This document shows, piece by piece, positions 19,807-29,387 of a stretch of 64,000 nucleotides of DNA. The stretch spans positions 46,408 through 110,407 of the forward strand of contig NZ_JASKLR010000018.1 of NCBI RefSeq assembly GCF_030124325.1. The letters are read 5' to 3'. Source of the DNA: Sinorhizobium sp. 8-89 (GTDB lineage Bacteria > Pseudomonadota > Alphaproteobacteria > Rhizobiales > Rhizobiaceae). The notes beneath the pieces were generated by a model. That model was not told the origin of the DNA, searched no databases, and was given only the letters and a program-made list of their open reading frames with translations. A program made the position numbers and the translations under genes. Position 1 is the stretch's first letter. Each line of letters starts with the position of its first letter.

Positions 19807-20613
19807 ATGCGGCAGCAGTTGTTCACCTTCGCCGGCGGGCTTGCCGCCCTCCTGCTCTACGCCGGCATCCTTTGGGGCGGTGCTGCCGCGATCCGCAGCC
19901 ACGAAAGTGCCGTAGCGGACTTTCCCCTCGAAACGCCGGATGTGGCGGCAGTCGAAGCGCCGGATTCGCCGGAAGATGTTCCCGTCGAAATAAGTGCGGC
20001 ATTGCCCGAGCAGAAAGCCAGAACCGGAAAGGTCGACCGACTCCCGGTACGCAAAATCGAGCCGCAGCTTTTCGCCTTGCCGGAAGACGGTATCGCGCAG
20101 CCGCTCGAGCGCATTGCACCGAGGCCGCAGCTCTCGGAACCGAAAGAGAAGCCGGCAGCGACCACGGTGGTCTTCCAGCGTCCCGTCGCGCTTGCAGCCG
20201 GGCTGATCCGCTCGGGCGACACGACCGTGCAACTCAAGGATATCGAGCCGGAAAGCGCCGAGAAGACCTGCGCGGGCAACGGCCGAAGCTGGCCCTGCGG
20301 CATAGTCGCACGCACCGCCTTTCGCAACTTCCTGAGAGCGCGCGCCCTCGTCTGCGATCAACCCGACAACAGTTCCGAGGGAACCGTTACTGCGGCTTGC
20401 AAGATCGGAACCGAAAACCCGGCGGAATGGCTGGTCAGCAACGGCTGGGCGACGCCGTTGCCCGGCACCGCCCTCGAAGCCAGGGCAGAAGCCGCTCGAA
20501 GCGCCAAGCGCGGCTTTTACGGCGATGACCCGCGCGATCTCGGCCGTGCGCCGCTCGTCATTGATGACCCGACGGCGGGCATGACCGAGGACGACGCAGC
20601 ACCGGACTTGTAA
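19807..20613 (+). CDS. SNase-like (thermonuclease-fold) exported protein
   Basis: A protein of 268 residues with an N-terminal signal/anchor helix (GGLAALLLYAGILW), a proline/glutamate-rich linker to about residue 130, then a degenerate staphylococcal nuclease-like OB fold (DTTVQLKDIEPE; NPAEWLVSNGWATPL; EARAEAARSAKRGFYGDD). The catalytic Arg/Glu set of true thermonuclease is not obvious, so enzymatic activity is uncertain. It begins 13 bp after the S24 repressor gene, suggesting co-transcription. Confidence 0.7.
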   Translation: MRQQLFTFAGGLAALLLYAGILWGGAAAIRSHESAVADFPLETPDVAAVEAPDSPEDVPVEISAALPEQKARTGKVDRLPVRKIEPQLFALPEDGIAQPLERIAPRPQLSEPKEKPAATTVVFQRPVALAAGLIRSGDTTVQLKDIEPESAEKTCAGNGRSWPCGIVARTAFRNFLRARALVCDQPDNSSEGTVTAACKIGTENPAEWLVSNGWATPLPGTALEARAEAARSAKRGFYGDDPRDLGRAPLVIDDPTAGMTEDDAAPDL

Positions 20614-20617
20614 GCCC

Positions 20618-20735
20618 AACCCGAAATTCCTAGATCACCTTACTGTTTCTTTGAAACAGCGAAATCGATCTAACTCTTTGAAACTACGCAATTCCGAACG
20701 GAAAACCGTTGCCCACCTGGAATTGCTCTGACTGC
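20618..20735. repeat. Intergenic repeat, second family
   Basis: Contains TTTGAAACAGCGAAATCGATCTAA, then CTTTGAAAC.ACGCAATTCCG.ACGGAAAACCG and a closing GGAATTGCTCT. Near copies lie at 25843 and 32408. It is distinct from the TGTTTCCTT family. Function unknown. Confidence 0.65.
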
Positions 20736-20761
20736 ACTCGGTTACAGGAGTCCGGAGAACA

Positions 20762-21172
20762 ATGCCGCCAAGCCTCAGCCAGCACGAAGCCTTCATCTAT
20801 GTCATGGTGATGATGTCCGCCGTCGACAGGAACATGGCCGACGATGAGTTCGCCGGGATCGGCAGGCTCGTCCAGTTTTTGCCTGCCTTCGACGGCTTCG
20901 ACGAGCATCGACTGATCGAGATCGGTCGCGAATGCGCGAACCAGCTTTCCGCGCCGGAGGGCCTTGACGTCATTCTCGAAATGATCCGCGAAGCCTTGCC
21001 GCAACGTTTTTATGACACGGCCTATGCGCTCGCCGTCGAGCTTGCCGCCGCCGATCAGCGCATTCGCAACGAGGAAATCCGGCTGTTGCAATTGCTGCGC
21101 GACCGGCTGGGCCTCGACAAGCTGACCTGCGCCGCGATCGAACGCGCCGCCATCGCGCGCTTCCGGAAGTAA
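20762..21172 (+). CDS. TerB-like tellurite resistance domain protein
   Basis: An all-helical protein of 136 residues with paired acidic positions (MSAVDRNMADDEFAGI and LAAADQRIRNEEIRLL), as in the TerB/DjlA N-terminal fold that binds divalent metal. Relatives in rhizobia are short, stand-alone cytoplasmic proteins of unknown role. Actual tellurite resistance is not implied. Confidence 0.82.
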   Translation: MPPSLSQHEAFIYVMVMMSAVDRNMADDEFAGIGRLVQFLPAFDGFDEHRLIEIGRECANQLSAPEGLDVILEMIREALPQRFYDTAYALAVELAAADQRIRNEEIRLLQLLRDRLGLDKLTCAAIERAAIARFRK

Positions 21173-21301
21173 CCGCCGCCCGCGGGATGCCAGCGTGTCT
21201 TGCGTCCTCGATTCTCGTAAGCTGAGACACAAGAATGCGCGTGGAAAGCTGCCCGACGGTCGCTCAACTGGAGCGCAGCCTCGTTGATGAGGTCCTGACA
21301 G

Positions 21302-22120
21302 ATGCTGTTTTTCGGTATTGCGGAACCCCTCTGGCGGCTGGTCGCCTTCGGCGCCGCCTTCACCCTGCTCGCGCTTTTCGAACTTTCTCATCCGCGTCTT
21401 GAGCGACCGGAACTCATGAAGGCGTTGAAGGCCCGCCGTTGGGCGACGAACCTCTCGATCCTTCTTCTCTCCTCGCTGCTGCTGCGTGTTGCCTTTCCGG
21501 CTGCGGCCACAGGGGTTGCGCTATGGGCTGACGCACGCGGATACGGAGCGCTGCCCGCGCTCGGCGTCCCGCCTCTGCTTGCCGGCCTCATCGCCTTCGT
21601 CATGCTGGATTTTGCTGTCTGGCTGGAGCACGTCGCGTCGCACAAGCTGCCGATCCTTTGGCGCATCCATCGGGTCCACCATGCCGATCCGGGCGTCGAC
21701 CTGACGACGGCGCTCCGCTTCCATCCATTGGAAATTCTTCTCTCGATGGCCTGGAAGGCTGCGGTGATCATCGCGCTCGGCGCGCCAGCGCTATCCGTGC
21801 TGCTGTTCGAAATCGTCCTCAACGCCGGTGCCATGTTCAACCATGCCAATCTACGCCTGCCCCAGCGGGCCGACAGCATATTGCGGCGCTTCATCGTCAC
21901 TCCCGATATGCATCGCATCCATCACTCCGTCGAGAGAATTGAAACGGATTCGAACTACGGCTTCAATTTTTCCATCTGGGACCGGCTGTTCTCGACCTAT
22001 GTCGCACAACCCGCGAGCGGCGACGATGCGATCGAGACCGGCCTCAAGGCCTACGGACGCAAGGAGCCGACCAAGCTCGTCTGGTCGCTCATGCTGCCGT
22101 TCCGGCGTGATTTAGGCTGA
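21302..22120 (+). CDS. Sterol desaturase / fatty acid hydroxylase family membrane protein
   Basis: A protein of 272 residues with four to five membrane helices and the eight-histidine di-iron pattern. Visible histidine clusters are EHVASHKLPILWRIHRVHHAD (residues about 103-125), FNHANL and MHRIHHS. The family inserts oxygen or double bonds in lipids; the substrate is unknown. Preceded by GAGGTCCTGACAG. Confidence 0.85.
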   Translation: MLFFGIAEPLWRLVAFGAAFTLLALFELSHPRLERPELMKALKARRWATNLSILLLSSLLLRVAFPAAATGVALWADARGYGALPALGVPPLLAGLIAFVMLDFAVWLEHVASHKLPILWRIHRVHHADPGVDLTTALRFHPLEILLSMAWKAAVIIALGAPALSVLLFEIVLNAGAMFNHANLRLPQRADSILRRFIVTPDMHRIHHSVERIETDSNYGFNFSIWDRLFSTYVAQPASGDDAIETGLKAYGRKEPTKLVWSLMLPFRRDLG

Positions 22121-22137
22121 GACGGATACGGCTCTGC

Positions 22138-22989
22138 TCAGTAGATGCCATTCGGGAAATAGCGCAGATAAATCTCTTCGAGCCTGCCGTTGCGCGACAG
22201 CGCCAAAAGCGCGTGATCGATCGCCTGCGTCAAGGCCGGCTCGGCCTTGCGGTTCATGATCGTCAATCCTTCTCCCAGGAAGTGCTGCGAGAAATAGGCG
22301 CCGTCGAGCAAGGCGCAGCATCCGCCGGCAACGCTGCTCGAAATCCAGAACGAGAGTTGCATGCCGTCGGAAAAGACCGCTGCAACCCCGCCTTGTTGCA
22401 ACGCGGAGAGCATGGCGTTCCGGTCAGGAAAGGTCTTGGGTTCGATTTTCGGAAAGAAGGTCTTGAGCATCGCCTCGTGCGTTGTACCGGACACGACGCC
22501 GACGGGCTTGCCTTCAAGCTCGACCGCACTTGCCACAGGCTCTTCGGCCTTCGTGTTGACGGCAAAACGGGCCGGTAACTGCATGAAGGCCCTGGAGAAA
22601 GCGAAACGCTGGCGCAACTCCGGGCGAACCGCAATGCCCGCCGCGACGGCCTCGCCCTGGCCCTGCTCAAGCGCCGGGATGAGCTCAGCGTAGGTCACGG
22701 CCTGGATCTGGCACTTGTCTTCGATCAGCAGTTCCCGGCAGATTTCGCGCGCGAGGTCGACGTGGAAACCGGAAAGCTTTCCCGATTGGTCAATGAAGTT
22801 GAACGGCGGGAAATCGACCGTTGTCAGAAAACGAAGCCGTGCAAGCCCGGTGAGATCCGGCCGGGCGATACGTTCGCGGGCGTCGAAAAGCAGCGGTAGA
22901 TCCCGTGGTTGCGCAAGCACCGGTTTGGCGACGAGCAGGGCGCAAAGCGCCAATGTAACGCAAATTCGTAGACTCAGAGCACGCGTCAT
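22138..22989 (-). CDS. Transporter substrate-binding domain protein (family 3)
   Basis: A protein of about 283 residues with a Sec signal peptide ending VLAQP and a periplasmic-binding type 2 fold of the amino-acid family (TTVDFPPFNFIDQSGKLSGFHVDLAREICREL; GVVSGTTHEAML). No permease or ATPase gene is adjacent, so it is an orphan binding protein. The downstream neighbour is convergent (sterol desaturase family). Confidence 0.85.
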   Translation of the reverse strand: MTRALSLRICVTLALCALLVAKPVLAQPRDLPLLFDARERIARPDLTGLARLRFLTTVDFPPFNFIDQSGKLSGFHVDLAREICRELLIEDKCQIQAVTYAELIPALEQGQGEAVAAGIAVRPELRQRFAFSRAFMQLPARFAVNTKAEEPVASAVELEGKPVGVVSGTTHEAMLKTFFPKIEPKTFPDRNAMLSALQQGGVAAVFSDGMQLSFWISSSVAGGCCALLDGAYFSQHFLGEGLTIMNRKAEPALTQAIDHALLALSRNGRLEEIYLRYFPNGIY

Positions 22990-23152
22990 TGCGATCCGAT
23001 TCTTGGCGCCGCGGCCCGGGAACACGCGGATTCGGTTTGGTTTTTCGAAAGATTATCGAGATGTTGCCCGGCTGGCTACAGGAACCTCCACGAGACGGGC
23101 AGGCGCGACGAAGGCGGTTCGATCAGTATTGTCGGAAGACCACAGGAAAAAG

Positions 23153-23227
23153 TGGAGCGGGTGATCGGGATCGAACCGACGACATCAAGCTTGGGAAGCT
23201 GGCGTTCTACCACTGAACTACACCCGC
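23153..23227 (-). tRNA. tRNA-Gly(CCC)
   Basis: The reverse strand folds as a complete cloverleaf. The acceptor GCGGGTG/CACCCGC pairs perfectly, the D-arm has AGTGGTA, the anticodon loop is TTCCCAA (anticodon CCC), the T-loop is TTCGATC and CCA is encoded. The anticodon stem has one C-T mismatch (CCAGC/GCTTG). Confidence 0.95.
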
Positions 23228-23267
23228 AACAGAAGCGGAAATTTCATCAACGGCCGCGATCTGTCAA

Positions 23268-23350
23268 GCACTTACAGCGCCGCGCCTGTCATCAGACGCG
23301 CATTGCCGCATGTTTTTCTTCCAATCGGGCCCTGTTCAAGGAACATGCCG
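23268..23350. repeat. Intergenic mosaic repeat (degenerate copy)
   Basis: ACAGCGCCGCGCCTGTCATCAGACGCGC followed by a CATGTTTTTCTTCCAATCG...GGAACATGC palindrome. It is a diverged member of the same mosaic family as 3505, 4690, 6590 and 41575, in the opposite module order. Confidence 0.6.
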
Positions 23351-23355
23351 CAGGC

Positions 23356-24453
23356 TTACTCGGCGCGGAAATGCTTGGAAAGCTTCAGGCCCTGCGCCTG
23401 ATAGTTCGAGCCGAGGTCGAGGCCATAGAGACCTTCCGGCCGCTCCATCATGTGCTCGTAGACGAGGCGGCCGACGATCTGCCCGTGCTCGAGAATGAAC
23501 GGCACTTCGTGGCTGCGCACCTCGAGCACCGCCCGGCTGCCGCTGCCGCCGGCGGAAGCGTGGCCGAAGCCCGGATCGAAGAAGCCGGCATAGTGAACGC
23601 GGAATTCGCCGACGAGCGGATCGAAGGGCGTCATCTCGGCTGCGTAGAGCGGCGGAACGTGAACCGCTTCGCGAGAGACGAGAATATAGAATTCGTCCGG
23701 ATCGAGGATCAGGTCGTCACGGCCTCGGCTGTAAAGCGGCTCCCAGAAGTCGAAGACCGGGTGCTCGGCCTTCTTGTCGACATCGACCACCGAGGTGTGG
23801 TGCTTGCCGCGATAGCCGATCAGGCCGTCCGGTCCGGTGCCCTTGAGATCGATCGACAGCGCGATGCCGCCGCCGGTGACATTGGGCCGCTCGCTGGCAA
23901 CCAGCACGTCGCTTTCATGCAGCGCCAGAAGCTCCTGTTCGGAGAGCATGGCCTGGCCGATGCGGAAACGGATCTGCGACAGCCGTGAACCGCGCCTGAC
24001 GACGATCGGAAAGGTGCGCGGGCTGATTTCCAGGTAGAGCGGTCCGCTGTAGCCCGCCGGGATCTTGTCGAATTCCTGCGCCCTGTCGGTGATGACGCGG
24101 GTGAAGATATCGAGGCGACCGGTCGAGCTCTTCGGATTGGCGGAGGCCGACATGCTCTCCGGCAGTGCAAGGCTCTCCATCAGCGGCACGATATAGACGC
24201 AGCCGGTTTCGAGCACCGCGCCCTCGCTGAGGTCGATGACGTGCAGTTTCAGCCGGTCCAGCTTGTCGGCAACGAGATGGGCGGGACCGGGCATGAAGCT
24301 CGCCCTGACGCGAAACGCCTTGGCGCCGAGACGCAGGTCGAGGCTCGCCGGCTGGATCTGGTCTTCATCCAGCGGCCTCTCGCTTTTCAAGCGTCTCGTG
24401 GCGAACAGCGCGGCAATTGCGCGGTCGGCCAAAATTCCTGTCTCGCGAGCCAT
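23356..24453 (-). CDS. dcd: 2'-deoxycytidine 5'-triphosphate deaminase (long, two-domain form)
   Basis: A protein of 365 residues, about twice the length of E. coli Dcd. The N-terminal half contains the Dcd/dUTPase beta fold (IQPASLDLRLG) and the second half repeats it (LILDPDEFYILVSREAVHVPP, then GFFDPGFGHASAGGSGSRAVLEVRS). This long form is the one annotated in rhizobia. It supplies dUTP for thymidylate synthesis. ATG at 24453 is chosen for its GAGGATCGG site. Confidence 0.88.
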   Translation of the reverse strand: MARETGILADRAIAALFATRRLKSERPLDEDQIQPASLDLRLGAKAFRVRASFMPGPAHLVADKLDRLKLHVIDLSEGAVLETGCVYIVPLMESLALPESMSASANPKSSTGRLDIFTRVITDRAQEFDKIPAGYSGPLYLEISPRTFPIVVRRGSRLSQIRFRIGQAMLSEQELLALHESDVLVASERPNVTGGGIALSIDLKGTGPDGLIGYRGKHHTSVVDVDKKAEHPVFDFWEPLYSRGRDDLILDPDEFYILVSREAVHVPPLYAAEMTPFDPLVGEFRVHYAGFFDPGFGHASAGGSGSRAVLEVRSHEVPFILEHGQIVGRLVYEHMMERPEGLYGLDLGSNYQAQGLKLSKHFRAE

Positions 24454-24532
24454 TCCGATCCTCATTCCAGTTGCCAGACAAAACCAAACTCCGGGAATTG
24501 ACGCAAGCACGCCCAGGCAGTATTGGAGCTTT

Positions 24533-24592
24533 ATCCCGTGGTGATTTGGCCGGTCGGCTTGCAGCCACGTTAAACAAGTAGCTAAAAAGGCC
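24533..24592 (+). ncRNA. SAM-II riboswitch aptamer upstream of metZ
   Basis: The sequence CCCGTGGTGATTTGGCC...GCTTGCAGCCACG...GCTAAAAAGG reproduces the conserved core of the alphaproteobacterial SAM-II (metA) motif. The P1 stem CGTGG/CCACG, a U-rich loop and the 3' GCTAAAAAGG that forms the pseudoknot are all present. It lies about 60 bases upstream of metZ, a classical SAM-II target. Binding of S-adenosylmethionine should repress expression. Confidence 0.92.
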
Positions 24593-24600
24593 GGGTGTCA

Positions 24601-24629
24601 AACCGGCCCGTTTCGCGGCCGGTTTTTTT
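24601..24629 (+). terminator. Intrinsic terminator between the SAM-II aptamer and metZ
   Basis: AACCGGCC (601-608) pairs with GGCCGGTT (617-624), followed by TTTTT. It ends about 20 bases before the metZ start. GGCCGG at 589-594, which includes the aptamer's 3' GG, could instead pair with CCGGCC at 603-608, making an antiterminator. Confidence 0.8.
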
Positions 24630-24649
24630 GTTTTGAAAGTGATTGTCGC

Positions 24650-25834
24650 ATGAGCAAGACCTGGCGCCCGGCAACCCAACTCGTTCACGGTGGGACCCTC
24701 CGCTCGCAGTACGGCGAGACTTCCGAAGCGATCTTTCTGACACAGGGTTTCGTCTACGAAACCTCCGAAGCGGCGGAAGCCCGTTTCAAGGGCGAGACCG
24801 ACGGCTTCATATATGCGCGCTACGGCAGTCCGACCAATGACATGTTCGAGAAGCGCATGTGCATGCTCGAAGGGGCCGAAGACGCCCGTGCCACCGCGTC
24901 GGGCATGGCAGCTGTCTCCGCGGCGATCCTCTGCCAGGTAAAGGCCGGCGACCATATCGTGGCTGCACGCGCATTGTTCGGTTCCTGCCGGTGGGTCGTG
25001 GAAACGCTCGCCCCCAAATACGGCGTCGAATGCACGCTGGTGGATGGTCGCGATCTCGTAAACTGGGAGAAGGCGGTTCGCCCGAACACCAAGGTCTTCT
25101 TCCTCGAAAGCCCGACCAACCCGACGCTCGAAGTGATCGACATCGCCGGCGTCGCGAAGCTTGCCGATCAAATCGGCGCCAAGCTTGTTGTCGACAACGT
25201 GTTCGCCACGCCCCTCTTCCAGAAGCCGCTGGAAGTCGGCGCCCATGTGGTCGTCTACTCCGCCACCAAACACATTGACGGCCAGGGCCGTTGCCTCGGC
25301 GGCGTCGTGCTTTCCAGCAAGGAATGGATCGACGAGAACCTGCACGACTATTTCCGCCATACCGGCCCTGCGATGTCACCGTTCAATGCCTGGACCCTGC
25401 TCAAGGGCGTCGAGACGCTTCCTCTGCGCGTGAAGCAGCAGACCGAGAGCGCCCGCCGACTTGCCGATTTTCTGGCGGAACAGCCGCAAGTCGAGCGCGT
25501 CATCTATCCCGGCCGCAAGGACCATCCGCAGGCGGACATCATCGCCAAGCAGATGAGCGGCGGCTCGACGCTGGTCGCCTTCGAACTCAAGGGCGGCAAG
25601 GAGGCGGCCTTCGCTCTCCAGAACGCGTTGGAAATCACCCGCATTTCCAACAATCTCGGCGATTCCAAGAGCCTGATCACCCACCCGGCGACGACCACGC
25701 ACAAGAACCTGACGGACGAGGCACGCGCCGAACTCGGCATCTCCGCCGGCACCGTGCGCTTCTCCGCCGGCATCGAGGATAGCGAGGATCTCATCGAGGA
25801 TTTCGCCCGTGCTTTGAAAGGTGTGAAGGCCTGA
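24650..25834 (+). CDS. metZ: O-succinylhomoserine sulfhydrylase
   Basis: A PLP enzyme of 394 residues of the Cys/Met metabolism family. It shows YARYGSPTNDMFEKRM, FLESPTNPTLEVIDI, and the PLP lysine in VVYSATKHIDGQGRCLGG near residue 208. It converts O-succinylhomoserine and sulfide to homocysteine, the direct-sulfhydrylation route to methionine in rhizobia. Control by the SAM-II riboswitch directly upstream supports the assignment over cystathionine lyases. Confidence 0.94.
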   Translation: MSKTWRPATQLVHGGTLRSQYGETSEAIFLTQGFVYETSEAAEARFKGETDGFIYARYGSPTNDMFEKRMCMLEGAEDARATASGMAAVSAAILCQVKAGDHIVAARALFGSCRWVVETLAPKYGVECTLVDGRDLVNWEKAVRPNTKVFFLESPTNPTLEVIDIAGVAKLADQIGAKLVVDNVFATPLFQKPLEVGAHVVVYSATKHIDGQGRCLGGVVLSSKEWIDENLHDYFRHTGPAMSPFNAWTLLKGVETLPLRVKQQTESARRLADFLAEQPQVERVIYPGRKDHPQADIIAKQMSGGSTLVAFELKGGKEAAFALQNALEITRISNNLGDSKSLITHPATTTHKNLTDEARAELGISAGTVRFSAGIEDSEDLIEDFARALKGVKA

Positions 25835-25842
25835 TCAAACCG

Positions 25843-25916
25843 CATCCAACTCTTTGAAACGACGCAATTCCGGACGGAAAACCGCTATACGCGCTTCCTG
25901 AAATTGCTCCGAAACC
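25843..25916. repeat. Intergenic repeat, second family
   Basis: CCAACTCTTTGAAACGACGCAATTCCGGACGGAAAACCG...CCTGAAATTGCTCCG, a near copy of the element at 20618. It separates the convergent metZ and phosphatidyltransferase genes. Confidence 0.6.
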
Positions 25917-25939
25917 GCGCGCGCACGCACGGGCGGTTT

Positions 25940-26554
25940 TTATCGCGGCTCGGGGAAACTGAGGCGGGCAAGAACGATGCGCGACACCGCCGTGTAAAGA
26001 CAGACGATCGCGAATAAGGATGCGAGCAGCGGGAACCAGCCGGGAAACAGGCAGAAGGCCAGGAAGACGATAATGGTTTCGGTCGCTTCGGCGAGCCCTG
26101 TCGTGAAATAGAGCGACTTTGTCCCGCGCACGCTGGTCGTCATTGCTCGCTTCTCGGCGATGGTGGCATAGGCGAGAAACGTCGAACCGTTGACATAAAA
26201 AGAGAAAAGCAGAAACGCGCCAGCAAGGCCGTTTGCAACCGGATCCGCAACGATGAAGGCGAGCGGTATCGCGCCGTAGAATGCAAAGTCGAGGACGATA
26301 TCGAGAAAACCGCCGAAATCCGTGCTGCGGCTGGCGCGTGCGATCGCCCCGTCGAGACCGTCGCACAACCTGCTGAGCAGGATCATGACGGCGCCGGCGA
26401 GATAGAACCCGTGTCCGATGAGGCCGGCGGCCAGCAGTCCGAGGCCGAGGCCGAAAATGGTGATAGCGTCGGCATTTACGCCCCGCTTCACGAGAGCGAC
26501 GCCCAGTCCGTCAAGGAGTGGATCAAGCCGCCTGCGCACCGCACCGTCCAGCAT
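25940..26554 (-). CDS. CDP-alcohol phosphatidyltransferase family protein
   Basis: A membrane protein of 204 residues. The family motif DG-x2-AR-x8-G-x3-D-x3-D is complete at about residues 65-87 (DGLDGAIARAS...DFGGFLDIVLDF). It transfers a phosphatidyl group to an alcohol acceptor; which phospholipid is made cannot be told. About five hydrophobic helices are visible. Single gene, divergent from apaG. Confidence 0.87.
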   Translation of the reverse strand: MLDGAVRRRLDPLLDGLGVALVKRGVNADAITIFGLGLGLLAAGLIGHGFYLAGAVMILLSRLCDGLDGAIARASRSTDFGGFLDIVLDFAFYGAIPLAFIVADPVANGLAGAFLLFSFYVNGSTFLAYATIAEKRAMTTSVRGTKSLYFTTGLAEATETIIVFLAFCLFPGWFPLLASLFAIVCLYTAVSRIVLARLSFPEPR

Positions 26555-26663
26555 GGATTTCGGCTCCGTCTAATTTGAATGGGACTTGTGCAATCTTGCT
26601 GTTATTCTTGCCGAAACCATATTGCAGTAAAATACCCGAATAGATTTGGCATAGGGTGTGCAC

Positions 26664-27056
26664 ATGTATCGTGCCCTGACTCGCGACATCGAGGTCACGG
26701 TTGAACCGTATTATCTGGAAGAACAGTCGGATCCGGACGATAGCCGCTATGTCTGGGGTTACCGCATCGTGATATCGAACCACTCCGATATCTCGGTTCG
26801 CCTGATGACCCGTTACTGGCACATTACCGACGAGAACGGCCAGGTGGACGAAGTGAGCGGCCCCGGCGTGATCGGGGAGCAGCCTCTGCTCAACCCCGGC
26901 GACACTTACGAATATTCCTCCGGTTGCCCACTGGATACCCCCTCCGGCGTCATGTTCGGCCATTACAGCATGGAGGCCGAAGGCGGGGAGACATTCAATG
27001 TGGCGATCCCCGCCTTCTCGCTCGATTCGCCCGGGCTTGTGCGCACCCTCAACTGA
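26664..27056 (+). CDS. apaG: ApaG (Co2+/Mg2+ efflux-associated) domain protein
   Basis: A protein of 130 residues consisting of the ApaG/DUF525 immunoglobulin-like fold ([49 protein letters not shown]). The full-length match to the family is unambiguous. The biochemical role is unclear; mutants elsewhere have altered divalent cation tolerance. ATG at 26664 is preferred to an in-frame GTG six bases upstream. It is convergent with hslO. Confidence 0.93.
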   Translation: MYRALTRDIEVTVEPYYLEEQSDPDDSRYVWGYRIVISNHSDISVRLMTRYWHITDENGQVDEVSGPGVIGEQPLLNPGDTYEYSSGCPLDTPSGVMFGHYSMEAEGGETFNVAIPAFSLDSPGLVRTLN

Positions 27057-27077
27057 GAGTGCGGCCCCGATAGCTCA

Positions 27078-28076
27078 TCACTGGGGACGCACCTCGCTCG
27101 CCTCGAAACGATAGGTGGTGGAGCAGAACTCGCACGTCACCTTGATCACGCCGTCTTCGATGCTGCTTTCGATGTCATCGCTGTCGAGCCCCGACAACAC
27201 CCCGCGGATCTTCTCGCGCGAGCAGCTGCAGCGATCATAGACCGCTTGCGGCTGATAGACACGGACCCCGCGTTCGTGGAACAGCCGATAGAGCAGCCTT
27301 TCCGTTCCGACGGTCGGGTCGGTCAGCTCGTCAGTGTCGATCGTCTCGACCATCACCTTCGCCTCCGACCAGAGATCATCTTCCTCAACGAGGTGGAACA
27401 TCTCCTCCCCCTCGTCGCCGTCACCGCCCGGAAGGTCCGGCTGGCGCATGCGTTCGGGAGCGTCCGGCAGGAACTGGGCAACCATGCCGCCGGCGCGCCA
27501 GCGGTGCCGCGGCTTGCCGTTTTCGTCGCGATCGAGAAGCTCGGCGACACCAAGGCGCACCTTGGTCGGGATCTGCTCCGACTGGCGGAAATAGACACCG
27601 GCGATTTCCTCGAGCGTTGCACCGTCGAGTTCGACAATACCCTGGTAGCGCTGCATGTCGGCGCCTTGGTCGATGGTGAAGGCAAGAACGCCCCTGCCAA
27701 GGAGTTCGTGGGGCTGCGTACGCCCCCCCTCCTCCGCGGCAGCCAGAGCCTCCTGGCTGTAACGGGCGTAGGCCCGGACCCGGTCCGGCGTCGAAAAATC
27801 CGCCACGACGAGATCGACCGGACCGTCGCCCTGAGTCTGAACGATCAGCTTGCCCTCGAACTTCAGCGACGTGCCGAGCAGTACCGTCAGCACCACGGTC
27901 TCTGCGACCAGCCGCGCCACGGGCAGCGGATAATTGTGCCGCTCCAGGATGGCATCGAGCATAGGGCCGAGCTGCACGGCGCGGCCGCGCACGTCGAGCC
28001 CCTCGACGTGGAAGGGCACGACATGGTCGTCGCCGGCAAAATCGAATTCGCCAAGCCCCCGCGCTGTTTCTGTCAT
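27078..28076 (-). CDS. hslO: Hsp33 redox-regulated chaperone
   Basis: A protein of 332 residues. The C-terminal zinc switch is present as CSC (YDRCSCSREKI) and CEFC (VTCEFCSTTYRF), giving the CxC/CxxC quartet. Oxidation releases zinc and activates holdase activity. It precedes no other gene on its strand before apaG's 3' end and follows argF after about 360 bp. Confidence 0.95.
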   Translation of the reverse strand: MTETARGLGEFDFAGDDHVVPFHVEGLDVRGRAVQLGPMLDAILERHNYPLPVARLVAETVVLTVLLGTSLKFEGKLIVQTQGDGPVDLVVADFSTPDRVRAYARYSQEALAAAEEGGRTQPHELLGRGVLAFTIDQGADMQRYQGIVELDGATLEEIAGVYFRQSEQIPTKVRLGVAELLDRDENGKPRHRWRAGGMVAQFLPDAPERMRQPDLPGGDGDEGEEMFHLVEEDDLWSEAKVMVETIDTDELTDPTVGTERLLYRLFHERGVRVYQPQAVYDRCSCSREKIRGVLSGLDSDDIESSIEDGVIKVTCEFCSTTYRFEASEVRPQ

Positions 28077-28436
28077 ATCTTGCTCCTTGCATCGCGGGCG
28101 AGGTGCGTGGGGACATCGATACCCCGGCGCAGTCTGCCCGTTATTTCGTTTGACCCTGTCGCGATCGGATTTTGTCCAGAAGGCACGTGCATTCCGACGG
28201 TGCGCGGCACGCGCTCACAATGCACAATGACTGATTGGCGGCCACTATCCGGCAGCATGACCGGAGCCGGCCTCATGCCGCCTAAATTGTGTTTCAGCTC
28301 GGCAAATTCAATAGGCACCCCGGTTCCACAGGCTTCCGGTCTCCGACGGTCCCGCGCCGGCCATTCCAGGACCACCCAAAACGACCGGGTCTTCGGATCA
28401 GGGCGGAATGCCGTCAAAAGACCGGCACCGCGCTCG
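28077..28436. other. Intergenic region between argF and hslO
   Basis: About 360 bp. A reverse frame spans it, starting inside the argF reading and lacking a ribosome site. Its composition does not look coding and I do not support a gene. No strong hairpin with a T-run follows argF. Confidence 0.5.
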
Positions 28437-29357
<921 letters not shown>

Positions 29358-29387
29358 TCAAAATTCCTGTCGTGAAAGTCAGGCCGT

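Noticed and set aside
28077..28436. Long reverse open frame between argF and hslO
   Set aside because: It starts within the argF region without a ribosome site and its residue composition looks non-coding.
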